Assembly (NCBI RefSeq): GCF_002097535.1
Contig: NZ_CP020772.1
Location: 3,264,501-3,328,500 of the forward strand
DNA length: 64,000 bases
Direction of reading: 5' to 3'
From: Halobacillus mangrovi
Lineage (GTDB): Bacteria; Bacillota; Bacilli; Bacillales; Halobacillaceae
The notes below the pieces were generated by a model, which saw only the letters and a program-made list of their open reading frames with translations, was not told where the DNA came from and did not search any database. The position numbers and the translations under genes are program-made. This document shows, one piece after another, positions 1 through 8,058 of this stretch (position 1 is its first letter; each line of letters starts with the position of its first letter).

Positions 1-109
1 GTTTGTATCTAAATCTATCAACCGACAAGACTTATTATATACGATTCCCCTCCCCTTTTTCAAGAAAATTTTGCAAAAATTAATAAAATCCACCCTAATC
101 ATAAAAAAG

Positions 110-132
110 AACTGAGGGAGAATCCCTCAGTT
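110..132 (-). terminator. Rho-independent terminator of the acidic secreted protein gene
   Basis: A 10-bp perfect inverted repeat with a 3-nt loop is preceded on the + strand by a run of A, which reads as a U tract after the hairpin on the minus strand. It lies 14 nt past the stop codon of the gene at 146-1090. Confidence 0.85.
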
Positions 133-145
133 CCAAATAGACGAC

Positions 146-1090
146 TTAGTCTTCTTTTGTAGCTTCTACATTAACCTCTAATTCAACCTCTTCTTCTTCC
201 TCAGTTGTATGGGATTCTTCTTCAGTCACAACAACATTTACAGCAGAGTCTTCATCTGCATGTTCTTTCGCCTGTTCGTCTGCTTTTTCATTAGCCTTAG
301 CTTCTGCTTTCAGTTCAGAAGAAGTGTTTTGATCCTCTTCTTCATCTTCGTCAGCTTCAACGTCAGTGGACTCTTCGTCCTCTTCACGTACTTCAACCTC
401 AGTAGACTCTTCATCTGTTGATTCCTCATCTTCTTCAGGCTCAGTAGATTCTTCTTCAACTACTTCAAGCTCAGGTACTTCTTCTTTGTCTGCTTCTTCA
501 GTAGATTCCTCTTCTGTTCCTTCTTCGGTGTCAGCTTCAGTAGTTTCTTCTACCTTATCTTCAGTTGCGTGAACAGCAGAGTTTGGTGCTGCGTTTTCTT
601 TAGCTGTTTCGCTTGCGTTCTCGCTAGCTTTAGAGTGTGCTTTCTTAGATAGACCTTTCTCTTTAGCAGATTCAGCATTCTCCTCTGCTTTTTCAGCATC
701 CTCATCTACTTCTGGTGCTTCTTCTTTTACTTTAACTTCTTTAGGTTCTTCTGTTTTTTCTACCTTCGTATCTTGTGAATCTGAAGCTGCGTGAACCGCG
801 GAGTTAGCTGCCGCATTTTCTTTGGCCTTTTCACTTGCGTTCTCGCTGGCTTTCGAATGTGCTTTTTTGCTAAGGTCTTTCTTTTCTTCCTCTTGTTTTA
901 CTACTGGTTCGTCTAGTTTAATGACTTTTTCTTGTGTGTCTTCTTTCACTTCAACGACTTTATCAGGCATGTTGGAATTGTCTTTCGCAGCTTCTGCTAC
1001 ATTTCCCCCTGCAAATAATCCAACGGAAAGAACACCTGCTGTAACGACCGTTTTAATGACTGTAGAATGGTTTCCTTTTACTAGTTTCAT
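146..1090 (-). CDS. Secreted, highly acidic repeat protein of unknown function
   Basis: I do not recognise a characterised family. The 314-residue product begins with a signal peptide (basic start, hydrophobic stretch about residues 11-30, likely cleavage near the AEA-A at 32-35), so it is probably exported. The mature part is dominated by Glu, Asp, Lys and Ala. A 29-residue unit beginning LSKKAHSKASENASE occurs almost identically at residues 73-101 and 147-175, with a degenerate third copy at about 260-287 ending DEDSAVN. Between units 2 and 3 is a Glu-rich stretch with repeated EEST. No cell-wall sorting motif or catalytic motif is visible. A ribosome binding site AAAGGAG precedes the ATG. 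The gene follows another secreted charged protein by 49 nt on the same strand. Such acidic composition fits a halophile surface or secreted protein, but that role is inference. Confidence 0.85.
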   Translation of the reverse strand: MKLVKGNHSTVIKTVVTAGVLSVGLFAGGNVAEAAKDNSNMPDKVVEVKEDTQEKVIKLDEPVVKQEEEKKDLSKKAHSKASENASEKAKENAAANSAVHAASDSQDTKVEKTEEPKEVKVKEEAPEVDEDAEKAEENAESAKEKGLSKKAHSKASENASETAKENAAPNSAVHATEDKVEETTEADTEEGTEEESTEEADKEEVPELEVVEEESTEPEEDEESTDEESTEVEVREEDEESTDVEADEDEEEDQNTSSELKAEAKANEKADEQAKEHADEDSAVNVVVTEEESHTTEEEEEVELEVNVEATKED

Positions 1091-1137
1091 TTTTTTATTC
1101 GCTCCTTTATTTCATGTAGAATTTTTTAATTAGATTC

Positions 1138-2088
1138 TTATGAGAATAAAGAAGCATGTTTTGGCGGTAGCCCTGGTGGAGCATTCATCCATTGGGTACG
1201 CATCATATCATTACGTGTGACCAGGATGTTGTGATGTAAATCAGAGCTAGAGGAGTGACCTGCAATGTCCCCGACAATCCAGAAGGTCTTCCCATCAAAT
1301 GATGGACGATCCTTTCCAGTCTTCCCTTGTGACGTTTGAGAAGAGGACAAGAGGATCCCTTCATCCTGGACGGGTGGTTCAATCGGCTGCTCATCAGGAT
1401 TAGGCTTTGGCAAGTGATTGAGGAATTGGTTAAATACATCCTTCTCTTTGTCAGCCTCGGGTCTATCTTTTGCTGAATTAACCTGATGGTCAGATTCCGT
1501 TTGGTCCGATTTACGCTTCACCTGTGGAGATGAATCACCTGATGAATGTTCTTCTTGTTTGTTATGTATGACTTTCTCTTGGGCTTTTTCAGCTGGCTTT
1601 TGCTTATGTTCCTTTAGAGCAGTTTTATTTTCCTTAGGATGAGACTTCTTCACCTTGTCGGATTTAGGGTGCTCAGGACGTTTACCGCCAGAAGGGTCAG
1701 GCTTTTGTCTATTTTGGTTTTCTATCTTTATATTTTTATTAGCTTTGGAACTCTGACCGCGCTCATCTGCTTGTTCTGATTGGGAATGCTCAGGTGGTTG
1801 ACTCGCTTGATCAGGTTTCTTCCGCTCTGTAGAAGCAGTCGTCTCTTTCGTCTTTTGTGCCTGATCCACTTCTTCGCTTTGAGTAGAACCCTTTTCCTGG
1901 TCACTCAGCGCAGTCCTATTTTGTGAGTTCTCATTACCCACAGCTCCCGCATCCTCTGGGCGATGGGCTTCGGAAATTTCTTCTCCCTCGCCTTTTGTCT
2001 CATTCCCTTTCTCAGCAGAAACTGCAAAAGGAACAGCCGTTAGCACGATAAGAAAAGCCATACTTGCCATAACGGTTCGAAGGTTCAA
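1138..2088 (-). CDS. Secreted low-complexity charged protein, function unknown
   Basis: The product is about 316 residues and starts with a signal peptide whose hydrophobic core (MASMAFLIVLTAVPFAVSA) ends in a typical cleavage site. Residues about 30-220 are a hydrophilic Lys/Glu/Gln/Ser/Pro-rich region without obvious domains. The last 50 or so residues are of normal composition and contain TFWIVGDIAGHS and an N-PPGLPPKH stretch, suggesting a small folded C-terminal module. The start is chosen as TTG at 2088 because AGGAGGTG sits 6-7 nt before it; the GTG at 2097 lies inside that ribosome binding site. It is followed by the acidic repeat protein and may be co-transcribed with it. I cannot name a family. 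Confidence 0.75.
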   Translation of the reverse strand: MNLRTVMASMAFLIVLTAVPFAVSAEKGNETKGEGEEISEAHRPEDAGAVGNENSQNRTALSDQEKGSTQSEEVDQAQKTKETTASTERKKPDQASQPPEHSQSEQADERGQSSKANKNIKIENQNRQKPDPSGGKRPEHPKSDKVKKSHPKENKTALKEHKQKPAEKAQEKVIHNKQEEHSSGDSSPQVKRKSDQTESDHQVNSAKDRPEADKEKDVFNQFLNHLPKPNPDEQPIEPPVQDEGILLSSSQTSQGKTGKDRPSFDGKTFWIVGDIAGHSSSSDLHHNILVTRNDMMRTQWMNAPPGLPPKHASLFS

Positions 2089-2102
2089 AGGTTTCACCTC
2101 CT

Positions 2103-2169
2103 TTCAAGCGCTTTCATTCTACTTACACTTATTAAGTTATTCGACAATTTTTTTGACCGTTTTTCGACA
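2103..2169 (-). promoter_or_regulatory. Upstream region with two Spo0A-box-like heptamers and an imperfect cre-like palindrome
   Basis: Two copies of TTCGACA (TGTCGAA on the minus strand, the Spo0A box core) lie at 2140-2146 and 2163-2169, in the same orientation and 23 bp apart. A palindrome around AAGCGCTT at 2103-2116 resembles a CcpA site with two mismatches. All are upstream of the secreted charged protein gene. The heptamer is expected several times by chance in 64 kb, so only the pairing is notable. Confidence 0.3.
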
Positions 2170-2230
2170 AATCCCTAAATAATGATCAATTCGAATTACG
2201 ACCCACCCTATTTTTACCATTAACAAAAAA

Positions 2231-2256
2231 CTTCTCTGTCCGTTTGGACAGAGAAG
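2231..2256 (-). terminator. Terminator of the sodium:solute symporter gene
   Basis: An 11-bp perfect stem (cttctctgtcc and its complement) with a 4-nt loop is followed on the minus strand by a T6 run. It lies just after the stop codon of the symporter. Confidence 0.85.
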
Positions 2257-2276
2257 CTTCATTTGCTCATATTCTA

Positions 2277-3689
2277 TTACGCATTAGAAGTCGCTTCACG
2301 AGATTGATAATTGTTTGTCGTTAATAGAGTTCCAACAATCAACACAATGACAGCAACCGGTACTGCGACAACCACACTGTTCACTTCAAATGGTTTTTGT
2401 AGAAGAACTTCCCAAGTAAGGGTAGCTACTACACCGGCAACCATGGAGCTTACACCGCCAATAACGTTGACGCGCTTCCAGAAGAAGACGGCGAGTACAG
2501 CCGGCGTCAGACCTGCTCCGTAAACCGTATAAGCATACATTTGTACACTTAATACTGTTGGGAAGTAGCTGATAATGACAAAGGCCAGCAGTCCTAGGAC
2601 AACGATAAAGATACGCGTCATGCCTAGAAGTTTTTTATCTGAAGCATCTTTATCTACGTAATTTTTATATAGGTCATACGTTAAGTTTGTAGCTGCTGAT
2701 AACAGATACGAGTTTCCGGTTGTGATGATAAAGGAAGCAGCTGCTGCCAGCAAAATACCTCCAATGGCTACAGGCATCGCTACCGTAGTCGCCATAAGGG
2801 CCATTCCAGGATCGATGTTAGGGAATAGAGAACGGGATGCAAATGCGATCAATGAAATGGATGGAGAAATAACGATCATCGCAATCAACCATCCGAGTTG
2901 AGCGCGTTTAGCTGCTTTGTTCCCTTTAGATGAAGCAAGGCGCTGATACATGTTTTGGTCACCTAAAAGCAAGAATAGAGACGGCAATAGATAACCGATC
3001 ATTTGAATCGTCGTTAGCCCACCAGTTGCATTCATGTGTGACTCGGGTACATTTGCGACGATTTCACTCCATCCTCCAGCGACGATGAAGATCGTCGGAA
3101 CGGTAATGATTAATCCTCCAACCATTAAAAATCCACTGATGGCATCGGTCTGGGATACGGAACGCAGTCCCCCGATCATCGCAAGGAAAATGATCATCCC
3201 TGCTCCGATCATCGTTCCGGCAGCGACAGACATGCCTGTCGTTAAGTTAAGAATAAAGCCGAAGCCTTTCATTTGATATGATACGATTCCTACATAAGCT
3301 AGGATTATAATGACACTCGCAAGGTTACGGGCTGTGCGACCGTATTTTGCTTCTAAAATTCCGGCAACAGTGAATTTCCCTTGTTCACGGATTTTAGGTG
3401 CAATGACATAAAGAATGATAATACCGACTAACGTTGGGAGCATCATCATAAAGGATGGCAGAATTCCATAACTGAAGGCCATAGAGGTTTCTCCGCCTGA
3501 AATACTTCCACTACCTGTCCATGTAGCTAATAGTGTTCCCATCAATACGAAAGGACCTAAGCTTTTACCGGCTAAAACGAAATCTTCACTTCCGGCTACT
3601 TTCTTCGACATAAATACGCCGATTCCAATCATTACTATTGCATAAATGGCCATAAACCATAAAAGAGTTGGATCTTGTTGCAGTTCCAT
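2277..3689 (-). CDS. Sodium:solute symporter (SSS family)
   Basis: This is a polytopic inner-membrane protein of about 470 residues with roughly 13 hydrophobic segments, typical of the SSS family that uses the sodium gradient to import a small solute. Family-type signatures include SGSISGGETSMAFSYG near the N-terminus and a GLRSVSQTDAISGFLM region in the middle. The substrate cannot be read from the sequence. The ATG at 3689 (MELQQDPTLLW) is chosen because the 32 residues before it are polar and unlike a transporter N-terminus; an AGGAG lies about 14 nt upstream, a rather long spacing. It appears monocistronic, with its own terminator, and a good cre-like site lies upstream at 3895-3908, suggesting carbon catabolite control. 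Confidence 0.88.
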   Translation of the reverse strand: MELQQDPTLLWFMAIYAIVMIGIGVFMSKKVAGSEDFVLAGKSLGPFVLMGTLLATWTGSGSISGGETSMAFSYGILPSFMMMLPTLVGIIILYVIAPKIREQGKFTVAGILEAKYGRTARNLASVIIILAYVGIVSYQMKGFGFILNLTTGMSVAAGTMIGAGMIIFLAMIGGLRSVSQTDAISGFLMVGGLIITVPTIFIVAGGWSEIVANVPESHMNATGGLTTIQMIGYLLPSLFLLLGDQNMYQRLASSKGNKAAKRAQLGWLIAMIVISPSISLIAFASRSLFPNIDPGMALMATTVAMPVAIGGILLAAAASFIITTGNSYLLSAATNLTYDLYKNYVDKDASDKKLLGMTRIFIVVLGLLAFVIISYFPTVLSVQMYAYTVYGAGLTPAVLAVFFWKRVNVIGGVSSMVAGVVATLTWEVLLQKPFEVNSVVVAVPVAVIVLIVGTLLTTNNYQSREATSNA

Positions 3690-3894
3690 AACTACTGAAT
3701 CATCTCCTGATCGATTAGTACGCTGGTTCTTAGTTGAGGTGAATCGTTTCACATCGGCCGATATGTATCTGTCCTCTGAACACAACGCTACCTAATCTAT
3801 CACACTTTCCACATTTGTAAAAATGGCTAAACCATGGGCAAAACGAGGGATTTAGAGCCGTTTTTCCTTGATGTAACATTTTTACAATCATTCA

Positions 3895-3908
3895 TGAAAG
3901 CGATAACG
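3895..3908 (-). promoter_or_regulatory. Candidate cre (CcpA-binding) site upstream of the symporter
   Basis: TGAAAGCGATAACG matches the Bacillus cre consensus TGWAANCGNTNWCA at 13 of 14 positions, differing only at the last base. It lies about 205 bp upstream of the symporter start in a 359-bp intergenic region that otherwise holds the trp operon terminator and AT-rich sequence. Confidence 0.45.
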
Positions 3909-4012
3909 TCAGATAATCCAAAAATTGCTTTATTTTTATGAAATTTCTAATAAATTGATGATTCAGTGCCAGAATTTTATAGTAAAATTAGTTCTTTATC
4001 CCCACAAAAATA

Positions 4013-4043
4013 GAGCCGGTATCTCCAAAAAAGATACCAGCTC
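4013..4043 (-). terminator. Terminator of the trp operon
   Basis: A 12-bp stem with one G-U pair on the minus strand is followed by a T5 run. It lies immediately after the trpG stop codon. Confidence 0.85.
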
Positions 4044-4048
4044 TCTGA

Positions 4049-4630
4049 CTATAAAATAGCTTTCATGCGACTTTGAATCACATTTTTCAAAAGCAGCTTG
4101 CCATCATTTGTTCCAATCGATTCCGGGTGAAATTGGACTCCTTCGATCGGATACTCCAGGTGACGGATTCCCATGATTTCTCCTTCTACTGTAGCGGCTG
4201 TCACTTCAAAACAGTCCGGCAATCCAGGGAGATCTACGATAAGAGAATGATAGCGCATCGCTTCCATCGGATTGTTTAACCCTTTATAGATGCCGCTTCC
4301 ATCATGAAAGATGTTGGAGGATTTCCCGTGCATCAGCCGATCTGCTCGAACGACATTGCCACCAAAAACCTGGGCAATCGCCTGGTGGCCAAGGCAGACC
4401 CCGAACATGGGGATTTTATCTTTATACCTTTCTATAACTTCTAAGGTCACCCCTGTTTCATCAGGGGAACATGGACCCGGGGATAGAAAAATTAAATCAG
4501 GCTTTAACTCGTCAATCTCTGCTAACTCGACTTTATCGTTTCGTCTGACAATCACTTCCTCACCAAGTTCACCTAAATACTGGACAAGGTTGTACGTAAA
4601 CGAATCATAATGGTCGATCATATAAATCAT
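4049..4630 (-). CDS. trpG: Anthranilate/aminodeoxychorismate synthase glutamine amidotransferase subunit
   Basis: This class I glutamine amidotransferase (193 residues) supplies ammonia from glutamine to the anthranilate synthase component TrpE. In Bacillus the same subunit often also serves PabB in folate synthesis. The start MIYMIDHYDSFTYNL is typical. The triad is visible: Cys79 in FGVCLGHQ, and His168 and Glu170 in VQFHPES. The gene is the last of the operon, 31 nt after trpA. That is unlike B. subtilis, where trpG (pabA) is in the folate operon. Its ribosome binding site is embedded in a run of five GAG triplets spaced exactly 5 nt apart (4631-4653), the signature of a TRAP binding site, so its translation is probably tryptophan-regulated. 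Confidence 0.95.
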   Translation of the reverse strand: MIYMIDHYDSFTYNLVQYLGELGEEVIVRRNDKVELAEIDELKPDLIFLSPGPCSPDETGVTLEVIERYKDKIPMFGVCLGHQAIAQVFGGNVVRADRLMHGKSSNIFHDGSGIYKGLNNPMEAMRYHSLIVDLPGLPDCFEVTAATVEGEIMGIRHLEYPIEGVQFHPESIGTNDGKLLLKNVIQSRMKAIL

Positions 4631-4653
4631 CTCTGCTCTACTCCTCTCTGCTC
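4631..4653 (-). promoter_or_regulatory. Putative TRAP-binding site overlapping the trpG ribosome binding site
   Basis: On the minus strand GAG occurs at five successive positions with an exact 5-nt period (complements at 4631, 4636, 4641, 4646 and 4651) directly upstream of the trpG ATG. The site overlaps the AGGAG ribosome binding site. In B. subtilis, tryptophan-activated TRAP represses trpG translation through NAG repeats overlapping its Shine-Dalgarno sequence. The pattern is seen directly; binding is inferred. Confidence 0.75.
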
Positions 4654-4661
4654 TTGCTGTC

Positions 4662-5465
4662 TTACTTTACGAGTTCATGTATGCCAGCTGAAAAATCCTC
4701 TAAGGCTTCGTTTTCGTTTCCTTGCTGGACTTTTTCTAATCCGTCTTCAATTAAGCGGATGATTTTACTTCCAATAATCACTCCATCGGCATGTTCGCGG
4801 ACTAGCTTCACATCATCATTAGACGAAACTCCAAATCCGACGGCTACGGGAACAGGGCTGTGTTCTTTCACTTTTTTAATGAAAGAAAGTGAGTCCGCTG
4901 ACATTTCACCAGAGCGTTCTCCGGTTACGCCTAAAGTAGATACACAATAGAGAAAACCTCTCGCATGCTCAGCGATCTGCTTAATTCTAACATCAGAGTT
5001 CGGGGCTACAAGGGAAATGAACTCGATTCCTTTTTCTTCTGCTAGAGCTCGTACTTCTTCACTCTCTTCGTAAGGAAGGTCAGGAATCAATACACCCTCT
5101 GCTCCGTTTTCTTCTAACAGCTCGAAAAAGTACTCATGTCCGAGCTGCAAAACAGGATTATAATACGTAAAAATCACAACAGGAATTTCGACACCATTTT
5201 TCCTGAGCTCTGGAACAAGCTGGATCGCTTTTCTCAATGACATTCCAGCATTCAATGCGCGCTTGGCTGCTCTCTGAATCGTTGGACCGTCTGCTAATGG
5301 ATCCGAGTAGGGCACGCCAAGCTCAAGGATATCGGCTCCCTCTTTCTGAAGGCGAAGGGCATATTGGATGGTCATTTCTGGAGTCGGATCACCGGCAACA
5401 ACAAATGGTATGAATAAGTTCTCTGTTTTTGTCAGTTTCCCTTGGAATGAAGTTTTTGTGAGCAT
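4662..5465 (-). CDS. trpA: Tryptophan synthase alpha subunit
   Basis: TrpA (267 residues) cleaves indole-3-glycerol phosphate to indole, which passes by tunnel to TrpB in the alpha2-beta2 complex. The TIM-barrel signatures are clear: ILELGVPYSDPLADGP holds the catalytic Glu48 and Asp59. VGFGVSSNDDV and DGVIIGSKII form the phosphate-binding end. It begins 1 nt after the trpB stop, consistent with translational coupling, and has normal length. Confidence 0.97.
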   Translation of the reverse strand: MLTKTSFQGKLTKTENLFIPFVVAGDPTPEMTIQYALRLQKEGADILELGVPYSDPLADGPTIQRAAKRALNAGMSLRKAIQLVPELRKNGVEIPVVIFTYYNPVLQLGHEYFFELLEENGAEGVLIPDLPYEESEEVRALAEEKGIEFISLVAPNSDVRIKQIAEHARGFLYCVSTLGVTGERSGEMSADSLSFIKKVKEHSPVPVAVGFGVSSNDDVKLVREHADGVIIGSKIIRLIEDGLEKVQQGNENEALEDFSAGIHELVK

Positions 5466-5466
5466 G

Positions 5467-6660
5467 TTACACCTCCTCCTGGAAATGATCCATCAATGTA
5501 GCCATATCCTTGTCACCACGGCCAGATAAGTTAATCAGGATCGTTTGATCAGACGACATATCGCCAGCTTCCTTGAAGGCCTGTGCAAGCGCGTGGGCAC
5601 TTTCGATTGCTGGAATTATGCCTTCTGTTTCTGTTAATAGTTTAAGAGCATCTAATGCTTCTTGATCGGTGATCGCTTCATAGCGGACCCGACGGGATTG
5701 GAAAAGGTGCGCATGCTCAGGTCCGATGCCAGGGTAGTCCAATCCTGCTGAGATCGAATAAGGTTCAGTAATTTGTCCATTCTCATCCTGCATCAAATAC
5801 GTTAAGGATCCGTGAATGACCCCAGGTGTTCCTTTTGATAAGGTCGCAGCATGTTCAGGTGTATCGATTCCTTTTCCAGCTGCTTCGACACCTACGAGCT
5901 CTGCTTCATCTTCTAAAAATGGATAAAACATGCCCATCGCATTACTTCCGCCGCCAACGCAGGCGTAAATGCGATCCGGAAGCTTCGTTTCTACTTCTAG
6001 GAACTGTTCTTTGGACTCGTCGCCGATTACACGCTGGAAATCACGGACCATACGAGGATACGGATGGGGTCCGACAACTGAACCGATTAAATAGAAATGG
6101 TCTTCACAATTCGCTACCCAATAGCGGATCGCTTCGTTAGTGGCATCCTTCAATGTTCCATTTCCACTTGAAACGGAAACCACTTCAGCACCTAACAGCT
6201 TCATGCGGAAGACGTTCAGTTCCTGACGTCGAATGTCTTCTTCTCCCATGAACACTTTACATTCTAGTCCGAATTTCGCTGCTACCGTAGCAGAGGCTAC
6301 CCCGTGTTGTCCGGCTCCGGTCTCTGCGATGATTTTCTGTTTACCCATGCGCTTTGCCAATAACGCCTGTCCAATCGCGTTGTTCAATTTATGGGCACCT
6401 GTGTGGTTCAAATCCTCTCGCTTCAGATAGATTTTTGCACCACCGAGATGCTCACTGATTTTATCTGCATAAGAAAGGGCGGTTGGTCGGCCGGCATACT
6501 CTTTTAATACGTGGTGATATTCTTCGATGAACGCTGTATCCTCCATCGCTTCGTCTAGTGCTGCTTCGAGCTCCTGCAACGGCCCCATCAACGTTTCCGG
6601 GACGTATTTTCCGCCAAAATCTCCGAACCGGCCTTTAATGTCTGGAAAAACTTGCAACAT
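5467..6660 (-). CDS. trpB: Tryptophan synthase beta subunit
   Basis: TrpB (397 residues) condenses indole with serine using PLP. The N-terminal [14 protein letters not shown] motif is characteristic. Lys91 in [10 protein letters not shown] is the Schiff-base lysine. [11 protein letters not shown] and the glycine-rich GGGSNAMG phosphate-binding loop are intact. The reading frame overlaps the end of trpF by 26 nt, so the two are translationally coupled in the operon. Confidence 0.97.
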   Translation of the reverse strand: MLQVFPDIKGRFGDFGGKYVPETLMGPLQELEAALDEAMEDTAFIEEYHHVLKEYAGRPTALSYADKISEHLGGAKIYLKREDLNHTGAHKLNNAIGQALLAKRMGKQKIIAETGAGQHGVASATVAAKFGLECKVFMGEEDIRRQELNVFRMKLLGAEVVSVSSGNGTLKDATNEAIRYWVANCEDHFYLIGSVVGPHPYPRMVRDFQRVIGDESKEQFLEVETKLPDRIYACVGGGSNAMGMFYPFLEDEAELVGVEAAGKGIDTPEHAATLSKGTPGVIHGSLTYLMQDENGQITEPYSISAGLDYPGIGPEHAHLFQSRRVRYEAITDQEALDALKLLTETEGIIPAIESAHALAQAFKEAGDMSSDQTILINLSGRGDKDMATLMDHFQEEV

Positions 6661-7297
6661 TTTGTTCCACCTCTTTCATGATTGTTTGAACCTTGCTGAG
6701 ATCTTTCTGTTCATTTTCTTCAATTCCGCTGGATAGATCGATGCCATCTGGTCTATAGGCTAACAATTCTCCAACGTTATCCGGATTGATTCCTCCGGCA
6801 ATTAAGCAGGGTACACCTTGCTCTATCGCTAAATCCCTGTATTCAGGTACCGCTTCCCAGTCAAAACGAACACCGGTCCCTCCGTGTGCTCCTTTCACTT
6901 TGGAATCGATTACGTATCCATCAGCAACTCCCTGGAAAAGATCCATCTGTTTTCGCCCTTCATTTTGATGGTGGATCACCTTCCAAACAGGCAACCCTGT
7001 CGCTTCCTTGATTTTCAGTAAATCGGAAACGGTCTCATTTCCATGAAGCTGTATCACATCCAAATCAACAAAATGAAGTACTTCTTCGATGACATCCATC
7101 CGGGGCTCTACAAATACTCCAACGAGTTTTTGTTTTGGGCGAATCTGTTTGACCCAGCGGCCTACTAGCTCTGGGCGCACACATCGTTTCGTTTTTCTTA
7201 CGAAGATAAAGCCTAGATGAGTCGCATCTGAGGAAGATGTTTTTGCGACATCTGATAGGGATCGGTTTCCACAAAATTTGACTAACGGCTCTCTCAT
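6635..7297 (-). CDS. trpF: Phosphoribosylanthranilate isomerase
   Basis: TrpF (220 residues) catalyses the Amadori rearrangement of phosphoribosylanthranilate to CdRP. The N-terminal VKFCGNRS contains the catalytic Cys9. [23 protein letters not shown] and the C-terminal GGINPDNV and [10 protein letters not shown] motifs are present, the last holding the expected catalytic Asp. The start codon overlaps the trpC stop (TGATG), and its end overlaps trpB. The central VIHHQNEG stretch is slightly divergent but the length is normal. Confidence 0.95.
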   Translation of the reverse strand: MREPLVKFCGNRSLSDVAKTSSSDATHLGFIFVRKTKRCVRPELVGRWVKQIRPKQKLVGVFVEPRMDVIEEVLHFVDLDVIQLHGNETVSDLLKIKEATGLPVWKVIHHQNEGRKQMDLFQGVADGYVIDSKVKGAHGGTGVRFDWEAVPEYRDLAIEQGVPCLIAGGINPDNVGELLAYRPDGIDLSSGIEENEQKDLSKVQTIMKEVEQNVASFSRH

Positions 7298-8058
7298 CAG
7301 GCATTTTCTCCCTTCATCAAATTGTGCACGCCTTGTTTGATGTTTTGCTGTCTCATTAATGATTCTCCAACAAGCACCGCTTCTGCTCCGTACCCGACAA
7401 CCTCCTGTAGATCCTCATAAGTGAATACGCCGCTTTCTGAAACAAGCAGAGACTCTTTTGGCGCAAGCTTTGCCATCCTCTCTGTCTGGGAAAGCTTTGT
7501 TTCAAACGTATGAAGATTCCGGTTATTAATTCCGAGGATTTCCGGGGTAAACTGAGCTAATACTTTTTCCAGCGTTTCTTCGCTGTGCACTTCAACTAAA
7601 GCTTCCAATCCAAGCTCCTGCGCCTGCAAATACAATTCATGCAGTTGGTGGGCTTCAAGAGCTTCTCCAATAAGCAAAATGGCATCAGCACCGATATAGG
7701 CGCTTTCTGCCACTTGGATGGAATCAATAATGAAGTCTTTTCGTAAGACAGGAACATCGACGACCTGCTTGATGTTTGTCAGAAAGTCACGATGTCCTTG
7801 GAAAAAGTGCTGATCCGTTAAAACAGAAATGGCCTGCACCCCTGCCTCATTGTAATCGTGTGCGATCCGGACAGGGTTGAAATCCTCTCTAATAATACCT
7901 TTCGATGGAGAAGCTTTTTTCACTTCTGCAATCAGTCCCGCCTCGAAGGGGGAGTTTTTCAACGATTGATATAATGAATAATGTTTGAATGTTTGTTCTT
8001 CTGGAAGAAACAAACGATCGATTTCTTGTTTCTTCACAGCTAGTATGGTTTCAAGCAT
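7297..8058 (-). CDS. trpC: Indole-3-glycerol phosphate synthase
   Basis: TrpC (253 residues) closes the indole ring. MLETILAVKKQEIDRL is the usual start. IAEVKKASPSKG carries the catalytic Lys pair, followed by VLTDQHFFQG, VLRKDFIID, GINNRNLHTF and VSESGV with the phosphate-binding loop. The ATG at 8058 is chosen because AAAGGAG stands about 10 nt before it and the residues further upstream do not belong to the family. This start overlaps the trpD end by 8 nt. Confidence 0.96.
   Translation of the reverse strand: MLETILAVKKQEIDRLFLPEEQTFKHYSLYQSLKNSPFEAGLIAEVKKASPSKGIIREDFNPVRIAHDYNEAGVQAISVLTDQHFFQGHRDFLTNIKQVVDVPVLRKDFIIDSIQVAESAYIGADAILLIGEALEAHQLHELYLQAQELGLEALVEVHSEETLEKVLAQFTPEILGINNRNLHTFETKLSQTERMAKLAPKESLLVSESGVFTYEDLQEVVGYGAEAVLVGESLMRQQNIKQGVHNLMKGENA

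Noticed and set aside
366..572. A Ser/Val-rich + strand ORF of 68 codons
   Set aside because: It is the complement of the Glu/Asp-rich coding repeat of the acidic secreted protein and has no ribosome binding site.
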